Shown: piece after piece, positions 1 to 4,683 of the stretch
How positions within the stretch are numbered: position 1 is the stretch's first letter
How the letters are laid out: every line of letters starts with the position of its first letter
Program-made: the position numbers and the translations under genes
Notes under the pieces: model-generated
Seen by the model: only the letters and a program-made list of their open reading frames with translations
Told to the model about the DNA's origin: nothing
Database searches by the model: none
DNA from: JACOVP01 sp035289145
GTDB lineage: Archaea > Nanobdellota > Nanobdellia > SCGC-AAA011-G17 > UBA489
NCBI GenBank assembly: GCA_035289145.1
Contig: DATDXZ010000039.1
Span: 1 to 9,398 of the forward strand
Direction: 5' to 3'
DNA: 9,398 bases

Positions 1-159
1 AGCAAACAACCTCTGCGAAGATATCTGCTCCCGCAACAATTCCGCATTAGGCAAAACATCGCTGCATTGAAGAGGCTAAACATTCCTAGAGGAATCTCTC
101 TTGTAAACAAGAGAAATCCTCTTTTAACTATGGCTGTCTACGCATTTCGCAACATTTAA
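1..159 (+). CDS. Possible 3' end of an unknown gene (edge fragment)
   Basis: One plus-strand frame is open from the left edge to a TAA at 157-159, giving about 52 residues rich in Arg, Leu and Asn and ending in AVYAFRNI. I do not recognise it. The other two plus frames stop earlier (TAG at 48-50, TGA at 68-70). Either of those could be the real end instead, because a long hairpin followed by four T's at 88-125 would then act as a terminator. The TATA box of the next gene overlaps this frame's stop codon. The minus strand is also open over part of this stretch, so even the strand is uncertain. Confidence 0.28.
   Translation, partial: SKQPLRRYLLPQQFRIRQNIAALKRLNIPRGISLVNKRNPLLTMAVYAFRNI
88..125 (+). 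terminator. Imperfect hairpin with T-run, possible terminator
   Basis: AGAGG at 88-92 and CTCTTG at 98-103 pair with CAAGAG at 108-113 and CCTCT at 118-122. About 14 base pairs form around a TAAA loop, with one mismatch and one bulged A. TTTT follows at 122-125. It lies just before the TATA box of the next gene, where a terminator for an incoming plus-strand gene would be expected. If the frame open to 159 is real, the hairpin is inside coding sequence. Confidence 0.35.
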
Positions 160-162
160 ATA
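155..162 (+). promoter_or_regulatory. TATA box of the basic-peptide gene
   Basis: TTTAAATA is an archaeal TATA-like element. Transcription would start about 25 bases downstream, near 183-187. That leaves a leader of roughly 28 bases carrying the ribosome binding site at 200-206. Confidence 0.55.
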
Positions 163-199
163 GCAAAGCTACTCCTTAATTGCATCCCACATTCACATT

Positions 200-206
200 G
201 AGGAGG
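200..206 (+). promoter_or_regulatory. Strong ribosome binding site
   Basis: GAGGAGG is a near-perfect match to the anti-Shine-Dalgarno end of 16S rRNA. It lies seven bases before the ATG at 214. It is the strongest such site in the window and the main evidence that the 28-codon frame is translated. Confidence 0.8.
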
Positions 207-213
207 AAAAAAC

Positions 214-300
214 ATGGCAGCAAAAAGACGCGCAAGTTCACAACGTACAACAAAGCGAAAAACTACCGCGCGAAAATCAGCAAAAAGACGTAGAAGATAA
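214..300 (+). CDS. 28-residue, extremely basic small protein
   Basis: The frame begins with MAAKRRASSQR and ends in AKRRRR. Fourteen of 28 residues are Lys or Arg and nearly all the rest are Ala, Ser and Thr. There are no acidic, aromatic or Cys residues, so it should be disordered and bind nucleic acid. Composition resembles protamines or histone H1-like tails. It lacks the Trp/Met-containing pattern I associate with the tiny ribosomal protein eL41. The AKRR motif occurs twice, at residues 3-6 and 23-26, encoded by a 13-base direct repeat. It is a stand-alone gene with its own TATA box, GAGGAGG site seven bases before the ATG, and hairpin/T-run terminator, which suggests strong expression. 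A DNA- or rRNA-compacting role is inference. Existence as a gene is well supported; function is not. Confidence 0.75.
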   Translation: MAAKRRASSQRTTKRKTTARKSAKRRRR

Positions 301-314
301 TTCTCGTCCTTATC

Positions 315-349
315 GAGGAGTTTTCATGCTCCTCAATTTTTTCTTTTTT
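315..349 (+). terminator. Hairpin/T-run terminator after the basic-peptide gene
   Basis: GAGGAG (315-320) and CTCCTC (329-334) form a six-pair stem around an eight-base loop. A T-rich tract with two long T-runs follows to 349. It sits 15 bases after the stop codon and just before the convergent CBS gene ends at 356. Confidence 0.65.
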
Positions 350-355
350 ACTCTT

Positions 356-808
356 TTATTTGTTGAAGAAAATATTTTTCATCATTCTTTTTTGTAATGA
401 TGATTTAAAAGACAATAATTCTATCAATCCTGGCTGCATTTTGATAATATCTTTATAGGAAATAATTCCTTTTAATACACCTTGCTCTACGACTGGTAAA
501 TGCTTTATTTTTTCTTTCCCCATCTTCAACACTGCTTCATAGATGTCCTGATCAGGAGCAATAGTATAAACTTTTTTAGTCATTAACTGGCCTACTTTTG
601 TTGTTTTTGGGTCTAGACCTTTAGCAAGAGCCTTTCTTGCCAAATCCTGTTCTGTGATAATGCCTTGAACTTTGCCATTCTGCTCGATTACAAGGCTTCC
701 AACTTCTATTTTAGCCATCTTCTGGGCGCATTCCATAATGCTTAGACTATCTGCAGCAGAGGCTACTTTGTTTCTCATAATCTCCCGAACACGAATTCCC
801 GTTAACAT
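356..808 (-). CDS. Two-CBS-domain protein
   Basis: This is a 150-residue protein made almost only of a CBS pair (a Bateman module), which in other proteins binds adenosine nucleotides such as AMP, ATP or SAM. CBS1 spans about residues 7-60 and ends in GIITEQDLARK. CBS2 spans about 75-125, with the matching GIISYKDIIK. A basic tail follows, ending KRMMKNIFFNK. No catalytic domain is attached, so it is likely a stand-alone sensor or regulatory subunit; ligand and partner are unknown. Start choice: an ATG at 823 gives five more residues, but the TATA box at 831-840 lies only about 12 bases from it and about 27 bases from the ATG at 808. That is the leaderless spacing seen at other genes here, so I prefer 808. 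It follows the alkyltransferase gene with a short gap holding its own promoter. Confidence 0.85.
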   Translation of the reverse strand: MLTGIRVREIMRNKVASAADSLSIMECAQKMAKIEVGSLVIEQNGKVQGIITEQDLARKALAKGLDPKTTKVGQLMTKKVYTIAPDQDIYEAVLKMGKEKIKHLPVVEQGVLKGIISYKDIIKMQPGLIELLSFKSSLQKRMMKNIFFNK

Positions 809-830
809 TTCTTTTTTGTGCATATTTTCG

Positions 831-840
831 GTTATAAATA
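831..840 (-). promoter_or_regulatory. TATA box of the CBS gene
   Basis: On the minus strand this reads TATTTATAAC. Its centre is about 27 bases upstream of the ATG at 808, which fits leaderless transcription from that codon. It lies in the gap after the alkyltransferase stop, so the CBS gene can be transcribed independently. Confidence 0.55.
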
Positions 841-869
841 CTTTATTGCAATAGAACTCTTATGTTGCA

Positions 870-1178
870 TCATCTCCATTTATGGCCAAATTTTCCTAGA
901 TTGATCTTGTTATCCTTAATTATAACTCCTTCTTGTCGCAACATCTGTATTTTCTTTTTTAAGCCTGATGCAAAACCACCTAATTCTCCATTGGCGTTGA
1001 TGACACGATGACAAGGAACTCTTGGAGCATAAGGATTTTTATTTAATGCACTTCCCACTGCTCGGTATGCTTTACAGCTGAGCTGATGAGCAATAGCTTT
1101 ATACGTCGCTACTTTTCCCCTTGGGATCTGAGCTGTAATGTTATAGACTTTTTCCGCGAACGATTGCTTAGCCAACAT
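870..1178 (-). CDS. Minimal O6-alkylguanine-DNA alkyltransferase (MGMT/Ogt type)
   Basis: This 102-residue repair protein would move the alkyl group from O6-alkylguanine in DNA onto its own cysteine. The active-site signature PCHRV is at residues 55-59 with acceptor Cys56. It is followed by the family's GELGGFASGL block at 64-73. The DNA-binding helix-turn-helix lies at about 25-45, with Arg39 in the RAVGSAL segment as the usual arginine finger. Cys56 distinguishes it from alkyltransferase-like proteins, which have Trp there. It consists of the catalytic/DNA-binding domain only; the N-terminal domain of full MGMT/Ada proteins (often 150-180 residues in total) is absent. The ATG is supported by GGTGA three bases upstream. 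That site lies inside the preceding gene, which this one overlaps by 11 bases, so the two are likely translationally coupled. Confidence 0.9.
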   Translation of the reverse strand: MLAKQSFAEKVYNITAQIPRGKVATYKAIAHQLSCKAYRAVGSALNKNPYAPRVPCHRVINANGELGGFASGLKKKIQMLRQEGVIIKDNKINLGKFGHKWR

Positions 1179-1569
1179 AACTCACCATAGGATGCATTTC
1201 AGGTTCTTCTGTATATGTTTTTCTTCTGTTCTCCGCTTCTGAACGCATGGGATGCTCACGATGTCCTAATTCATGTTCTAACACTCTTTCTCGATCTCTT
1301 CCTCTAATACCTTCACGTATCTGGATAAAACCGCTGTACGTGTTACATAATCCTAAAATATTGTCTCCTATGAGATACTTGCTTGTTTCGACCACAGGTT
1401 TACCATCAATCCATTCTACTTTATTAGGATAAAGTTCTGCTTGTCCATATCTTGGTTGAATTGTTGTCGGTTCTTGATATTCTCTTTGACCTAATTCCAT
1501 TGGCGTTGCAGCTATACTTATTGCTAAGAATGTTTCCAGCGTTTTTTTCAGAGCAGAAGCAAATTTCAT
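1168..1569 (-). CDS. Small membrane-anchored or secreted HExxH protein
   Basis: This is a 133-residue protein I cannot assign to a named family. Residues 1-25 look like a signal peptide or membrane anchor: basic KK at 8-9, then a hydrophobic stretch to the AATP at 20-23. Near the C-terminus is HELGH at 99-103, the HExxH zinc-binding signature of metallopeptidases. It is followed by EHP and by SEAENRR at 110-116, whose Glu111 or Glu113 could be the third ligand, as in gluzincins. Only about 30 residues follow the motif, so the domain would be very small. The protein also contains QPRYGQA (38-44), nearly repeated in the unrelated protein at 4677-5078. The ATG at 1569 has a TATA-like element about 28 bases upstream. 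It precedes and overlaps the alkyltransferase gene. A peptidase role is inferred from the motif alone. Confidence 0.75.
   Translation of the reverse strand: MKFASALKKTLETFLAISIAATPMELGQREYQEPTTIQPRYGQAELYPNKVEWIDGKPVVETSKYLIGDNILGLCNTYSGFIQIREGIRGRDRERVLEHELGHREHPMRSEAENRRKTYTEEPEMHPMVSYVG
1182..1186 (-). promoter_or_regulatory. GGTGA ribosome binding site of the alkyltransferase gene
   Basis: GGTGA on the minus strand lies three bases before the ATG at 1178 and inside the 3' end of the upstream HELGH gene. It supports the chosen start and coupling of the two reading frames. Confidence 0.65.
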
Positions 1570-1592
1570 CTTGTCTCTTCTTCACTTCCTGC

Positions 1593-1600
1593 TCATAAAC
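1593..1600 (-). promoter_or_regulatory. Possible TATA box of the HELGH gene
   Basis: GTTTATGA on the minus strand lies about 28 bases before the ATG at 1569, in the 40-base gap after the GalT-like gene. It is weaker than the other TATA boxes here. The gene could also be read from the upstream transcript. Confidence 0.35.
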
Positions 1601-1609
1601 TTTTCTTTT

Positions 1610-2677
1610 CTATGACTGAAGTGCTTCTTGATATGTTGCTGTGGACAATTCTGAACTACTTTGACAGAGATAAAATCCACCCAGTTCAAAACCACCACTT
1701 ATCTGCGTAGCTGGAAGCATATCTACCCATAAAGTTCCTATGCCTTCTCCAGCATTGAATATCATATTGTATGCAAATTCTTTTCCTATTCTAGGCATTA
1801 TCCTGTGGCATGCTCTTGCAATGTCTGTTGTTGCCCTGGCAAGATCAAGACATTCTTCTTCTGTCAAATCGCTAATTCTCTCTCGATGCATATTTTTCGG
1901 AATAATCACCGCTTCTAGATGCCTTCTTAACCAAGGGGGTGTTATGACTCGTATTGTCCTATACTCTTTTATGACTAATCCACTTCCTGCCTTTTCCTGC
2001 AAGTATGTTACAAATGACTTTCCATGAGCAACTCTGAATTCTCTTGCTAGTTTTATTACTCCTGGTATCACATTCGTCGCAATCACCTGATAATGACCAT
2101 GATCTATTGAACTCCCAGCAATTCTTCCAGTGTTCTTTATAATCTGTAGATATTCTCCTTTTGATAAACAGCTTAATCTTCTTTCTAAATCCTGCATCAA
2201 TGAAAAACTTTTTGCATGATCTTCAGGAGTCAATTCATGTATGTCCTTATGATCTGTTGTCGGCCAAACAAGAAGATGCGCACCAAATGCCTGTCTTGCT
2301 GTTTTTTCGCTTGATCTAGCACCACTTATGGGATCCATTGCAGGGAACAAATTTAGATTCACAAAAGCATAATGATCCTCTCTTAGAGGAAGATAACTAA
2401 GTATAGGTGTTGTCTCTCCATCGCATATTGTGCATTTATTCACTTCTGTTTTTTTCTCTTTTTTCTCTTCTTTGGGAACAGGTCTTTTCGCTCTTTCTGG
2501 ACAATAGACGATCGGATTTCCAGTCAAAGGATGATAAATGTAACTTTCTGATCCTTGAGTACCTACTCCTTTTATTGCAAGCACTATCTGCTCCCAAAGC
2601 GTTATTTTTCCAGGAATCCCATCCTGCTCTCTAGGGACTAACAATCTTTCCAAATTTTCTCTACTTAATCTTGTCAT
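1610..2677 (-). CDS. GalT-like nucleotidyltransferase (HIT superfamily)
   Basis: This 355-residue protein has the architecture of galactose-1-phosphate uridylyltransferases and relatives, which move a nucleotide between sugar phosphates through a nucleotidyl-histidine intermediate. The signature runs from Asn182 (NTGRIAGSSIDHGHYQ): the HxHxQ motif is His193-Gly-His195-Tyr-Gln197, with His195 the expected nucleophile. Canonical GalT has HPHGQ, so this is a variant. Cys82-x-x-Cys85 (CTIC) matches the N-terminal zinc site of many GalTs. Just before it, residues 69-77 are a Lys/Glu-rich linker. The C-terminal half (RRHLEAVIIPK, then ISGGFELGGFY) fits the second HIT-like subdomain. Substrate cannot be read from sequence: hexose-1-phosphate uridylyl- or adenylyltransferase, or phosphorylase, are all possible. 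The ATG at 2677 lies about 26 bases from a TATA box. Confidence 0.85.
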   Translation of the reverse strand: MTRLSRENLERLLVPREQDGIPGKITLWEQIVLAIKGVGTQGSESYIYHPLTGNPIVYCPERAKRPVPKEEKKEKKTEVNKCTICDGETTPILSYLPLREDHYAFVNLNLFPAMDPISGARSSEKTARQAFGAHLLVWPTTDHKDIHELTPEDHAKSFSLMQDLERRLSCLSKGEYLQIIKNTGRIAGSSIDHGHYQVIATNVIPGVIKLAREFRVAHGKSFVTYLQEKAGSGLVIKEYRTIRVITPPWLRRHLEAVIIPKNMHRERISDLTEEECLDLARATTDIARACHRIMPRIGKEFAYNMIFNAGEGIGTLWVDMLPATQISGGFELGGFYLCQSSSELSTATYQEALQS

Positions 2678-2698
2678 AAATATTCCCTTTTCTTTTAT

Positions 2699-2707
2699 CT
2701 ATAAAAA
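2699..2707 (-). promoter_or_regulatory. TATA box of the GalT-like gene
   Basis: TTTTTATAG on the minus strand, centred about 26 bases before the ATG at 2677. This fits leaderless or near-leaderless transcription. It lies in the T-rich 190-base divergent region (2678-2867) shared with the Lrp-type gene. Confidence 0.5.
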
Positions 2708-2836
2708 ACACACTTCCTTCTTTCTAGGACAAATATTCCTTTTTTGAGTTATTTTTTCCTCTTTTGTTTCTTATTCATGGTCTTTATACTACTTTTTCCT
2801 TATTTTTTCCCCCTTTGTCCTATTTTCAGTCATTAA

Positions 2837-2846
2837 CTTTATTAAA
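2837..2846 (+). promoter_or_regulatory. TATA box of the tandem Lrp-type gene
   Basis: CTTTATTAAA centred about 26 bases before the ATG at 2868, giving leaderless spacing. The preceding stretch from about 2740 is strongly T-rich on the plus strand. It carries an 11-base direct repeat (TTATTTTTTCC at 2749-2759 and 2800-2810), a possible regulator-binding region. Confidence 0.5.
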
Positions 2847-2867
2847 CCTTGACACCTTTCTTTTTCT

Positions 2868-3830
2868 ATGGTTCCCTACATGCATTTAGATGCCAAAGAT
2901 TATGCCATCCTTAGAGAGCTTGACTGCAATTTTAGACAGTCGTTTTCTTCCATAGGTAAAAAGATTAGACTCTCCAAGAATAGCGTGGCACTTAGATTTG
3001 ACAAGCTTCAACAGTATTTTCTCCACAATGTCACAGGCATTAATTATGGCATTCTTAACTATACTTTAGTCAAGGTCTATTATGACCTCAATGTCTTTGA
3101 TTCAACAACACAACAAAAGATTATCAGAGAATTCTCAAAACATCCTTCTATGATCTATGTAGCACATCTCTATGGTACTTATGATTTGGTCATAGCTTTA
3201 TTAGTCTCCAACTTTGACGATCTCGTCACCTCCCTCACTTCTTTCAATGCACAATTCACTGAACTTACCAATCACCACGAAATTCAGATCATCTATGAAG
3301 AAAACTATTTTCGCCATAACTTTCTTTACTTAAAGCCATTTCATACCAAATATACTGTTGCTCGCTCCCTGAAAAAAATAGCTCTTAACAACTCAGAAAA
3401 ACAAATTCTTAAACTCATTCGACGCAATCCACGTATCCCCCTAACTGAGCTGGCACAACATGCACAACTCTCTATCAAGACAGTCAGAAACAAACTTTCT
3501 TCTCTTGAAAAGAACAAAGTTATTACCGGTTACTTCCTTACTCTCAATCTTAAAGCTTTTGGTTATAGCACTTTCAAGCTGATGATTCGGGTCCATAGCC
3601 TCGTCGACAGCAAAGCTTTCGAAACTTTTCTTCTACAACATCCTCATGTCCGCTATATGGCAAAAATGCTCGGCTATTGGAACTATGAAATCGATTTTAT
3701 CTATGAAACTATAAATGATCTTCAGGAACAGATCGAGATAATCAAAGAACGATTTCCCAACATAATCAAAAACTTGGACATTATCAGCTTTGGGGAACGT
3801 ATCGCAACAAATAATGAACGTTTTCTTTAA
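2868..3830 (+). CDS. Tandem Lrp/AsnC-family transcriptional regulator
   Basis: This 320-residue protein is built from two Lrp/AsnC units in one chain; a usual family member is about 150 residues with one. HTH1 is at about residues 6-50 (YAILRELDCN, then SIGKKIRLSKNSV) and RAM1 at about 65-145 (core LYGTYDLVIALLV). HTH2 is at about 174-222 (EKQILKLIRRNPRIPLTELA, then LSIKTVRNKLSSLE) and RAM2 at about 236-310 (core LGYWNYEIDFIYE). RAM domains bind amino acids or other small molecules and form oligomers, so this is probably a DNA-binding sensor. The first unit's helix-turn-helix is less canonical than the second. The start at 2868 fits the TATA box; an in-frame ATG at 2880 is a fallback. It is transcribed away from the GalT-like gene and overlaps the downstream membrane-protein gene by 17 bases. 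Targets and ligand are unknown. Confidence 0.88.
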   Translation: MVPYMHLDAKDYAILRELDCNFRQSFSSIGKKIRLSKNSVALRFDKLQQYFLHNVTGINYGILNYTLVKVYYDLNVFDSTTQQKIIREFSKHPSMIYVAHLYGTYDLVIALLVSNFDDLVTSLTSFNAQFTELTNHHEIQIIYEENYFRHNFLYLKPFHTKYTVARSLKKIALNNSEKQILKLIRRNPRIPLTELAQHAQLSIKTVRNKLSSLEKNKVITGYFLTLNLKAFGYSTFKLMIRVHSLVDSKAFETFLLQHPHVRYMAKMLGYWNYEIDFIYETINDLQEQIEIIKERFPNIIKNLDIISFGERIATNNERFL

Positions 3831-4155
3831 TCTCCTCTTTCTTCCTTTAGGAACCTTTAAATCCCAGTTCGATCTTCTTTTTATTGCAATGAGAGGTTTC
3901 TTTTTATTGGCTGGAATGATTCTTTTTGCTGGAAGCATGTATCTTTTTTACCACCCAGAATTGACGGGTGCTAATATCAATTTGCTTACTGGAGAATCGA
4001 TTGTTGATGACAGACCATTACTTGACAGAATTACTGAAAACATTCACAAGCCTGTATCCATCGAAGAATTTGTACAAATGACTCCTGTCATTCTCTTGTT
4101 CTTTAGCATTCTTTTTGCTTTTACCAGCGTTTTAATGCCTGATGGAGAAAGATAA
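3814..4155 (+). CDS. Small two-helix membrane protein, unknown function
   Basis: This 113-residue protein has two predicted membrane helices, at about residues 27-47 (RGFFLLAGMILFAGSMYLFY) and 90-108 (TPVILLFFSILFAFTSVLM). They are separated by a hydrophilic loop of about 40 residues containing IVDDRPLLDRITENI. I do not recognise a family. The start is the ATG at 3814, inside the end of the Lrp-type gene and 17 bases before the end of its stop codon. That overlap suggests translational coupling and a shared transcript. GGGGA about 15 bases upstream is a weak ribosome-binding candidate. A later ATG (residue 26) would remove only a hydrophobic N-terminal part. The gene ends two bases before the 3' end of the convergent tRNA gene. 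A link to the regulator (target or partner) is suggested only by position. Confidence 0.7.
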   Translation: MNVFFNLLFLPLGTFKSQFDLLFIAMRGFFLLAGMILFAGSMYLFYHPELTGANINLLTGESIVDDRPLLDRITENIHKPVSIEEFVQMTPVILLFFSILFAFTSVLMPDGER

Positions 4156-4202
4156 AACGCCGCGACCCGGATTTGAACCGGGATACCCTTGCGGGTCAAG
4201 CT

Positions 4203-4215
4203 AACTCGACTGGTA
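4203..4215 (-). other. Predicted 13-nt tRNA intron at position 37/38
   Basis: This is the canonical intron position, right after the anticodon. With the anticodon stem CAAGC/GCTTG formed, exon CTGG can pair with CGAG at the 3' end of the intron: three pairs and one G-G mismatch. That leaves three-base bulges on each side, AA|T and TT|A. This is a relaxed bulge-helix-bulge with almost no intron-internal helix. The intron is very short. The prediction rests mainly on needing a seven-base loop and a five-pair stem. Confidence 0.55.
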
Positions 4216-4223
4216 TTCCAGGC

Positions 4224-4252
4224 CTACACATCAAAAACAGTTGTTTTCAATT
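4224..4252 (-). other. Predicted 29-nt tRNA intron at position 29/30
   Basis: Exon GCAC (4258-4255) pairs with intron GTGT (4229-4226) as the four-pair central helix, including one G-T pair. The bulges are AA|A (4254-4252) and AG|G (4225-4223). A nine-pair intron hairpin with an AACT loop (4251-4230) closes the structure. Cutting in each three-base bulge joins CAA to GC and creates the anticodon stem strand CAAGC, which pairs exactly with GCTTG at 4201-4197. The BHB geometry and the product stem are independent and agree. Confidence 0.68.
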
Positions 4253-4307
4253 TTGTGCAATACCGGGTTATGCGATCGCGGCATTGAAAAATAGTTCTGA
4301 CTAATAC

Positions 4308-4314
4308 TTTATAA
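4308..4314 (-). promoter_or_regulatory. TATA box of the tRNA gene
   Basis: TTATAAA on the minus strand, 26-32 bases upstream of the tRNA 5' end at 4282. It lies in the 61-base gap after the uS10 gene, so the tRNA has its own promoter. Confidence 0.6.
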
Positions 4315-4343
4315 GCATTGTTGTAAAGTTATTTAAGAATTCT

Positions 4344-4652
4344 TTATTCAAACATCTCAATTTCGATGTTGACGTCTTCTGGAATGGGCACCCTCATGAC
4401 CAAACGCAAAGCGCGCTCGTCAATGCCTAATTCAATAAGTCTTTTGTGAATACGCATCTCAAAGTTGTCAAAAGAAGCTTTTCCACTGCCACAAGGTGTC
4501 TTTCTTGTAGTGTGTTTGAGGCGTTTTGTTGGTAAGGTTACTGGACCAGACATCTTAGTCTTAGTCTTGTCGGCGATATCCTTGATGCTCGTGCAGACCT
4601 GATTAATCTTGTCCACATTGATGCTTGATAAGCTGATACGTGCTTTTGCCAT
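4344..4652 (-). CDS. rps10: Small-subunit ribosomal protein uS10 (S10)
   Basis: This 102-residue protein matches the normal archaeal uS10 length, and the whole sequence has the family pattern. It has an N-terminal strand MAKARISLSS, the loop MSGPVTLPTKR at about residues 34-44, EMRIHKRLI at about 65-73, and the C-terminal strand ending DVNIEIEM. uS10 is part of the 30S head. The lysine-rich loop carries TRKTPCGSGKASF instead of the more usual charged segment, a minor variation. Its TATA box lies about 27 bases before the ATG and overlaps the stop codon of the upstream 133-aa gene. The mRNA can therefore be made independently and is probably leaderless, since there is no ribosome binding site. 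It closes the protein-coding part of the EF-2/EF-1alpha cluster and precedes the tRNA-Ser gene. Confidence 0.96.
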   Translation of the reverse strand: MAKARISLSSINVDKINQVCTSIKDIADKTKTKMSGPVTLPTKRLKHTTRKTPCGSGKASFDNFEMRIHKRLIELGIDERALRLVMRVPIPEDVNIEIEMFE

Positions 4653-4675
4653 AAAGAAGAAAAGAAAGAAAGCGG

Positions 4676-4683
4676 TTTATAAA
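4676..4683 (-). promoter_or_regulatory. TATA box of rps10
   Basis: A palindromic TTTATAAA centred about 27 bases before the uS10 ATG at 4652. It overlaps the stop codon (4677-4679) of the upstream gene. The interval to the ATG is pyrimidine-rich on the minus strand and has no Shine-Dalgarno motif. Confidence 0.65.

Larger units (their letters stand above)
4158..4282 (-). tRNA. tRNA-Ser(GGA), intron-containing
   Basis: The minus strand begins with acceptor strand GCCGCGA (4282-4276), which pairs with TCGCGGC (4165-4159); the discriminator base is G at 4158. The T arm is CCCGG/TTCAAAT/CCGGG (4182-4166). A class II variable arm, ACCC-GCAA-GGGT, lies at 4196-4185. The D arm has a GCA/TGC stem with GG in the loop. 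Long variable arm plus G discriminator indicates serine. The direct reading gives no serine anticodon in a paired anticodon stem. Removing 29 nt (4224-4252) and 13 nt (4203-4215) yields stem CAAGC/GCTTG, loop CTGGAAA with anticodon GGA (4219-4217), and a normal 83-nt tRNA. CCA is not encoded. A T-run follows, and a TATA box lies upstream. Confidence 0.82.

Noticed and set aside
214..300. Basic peptide as ribosomal protein eL41
   Set aside because: Size and charge are similar, but the Trp/Met-containing Arg-Lys pattern of eL41 as I know it is missing, and the Ala/Ser/Thr content is too high. Not excluded by alignment, only by eye.
809..823. CBS gene starting at the ATG at 823
   Set aside because: It would leave only about 12 bases to the TATA box. 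The ATG at 808 gives the 27-base spacing seen at other genes. The five extra residues (MHKKE) are not needed for the CBS fold.
3633..3938. Minus-strand frame of about 100 codons antisense to the Lrp-type and membrane genes
   Set aside because: It lies opposite two well-supported genes, has no recognisable domain and no promoter. The other frames opposite EF-2, EF-1alpha and the GalT-like gene are rejected for the same reasons.
4158..4282. tRNA-Phe reading with anticodon GAA straight after the D arm
   Set aside because: The unspliced sequence shows T-T-GAA-A at the normal anticodon distance, but the stem CAAAA has no correctly spaced 3' partner. The variable arm is long and the discriminator is G; all of this fits tRNA-Ser after intron removal, not Phe.
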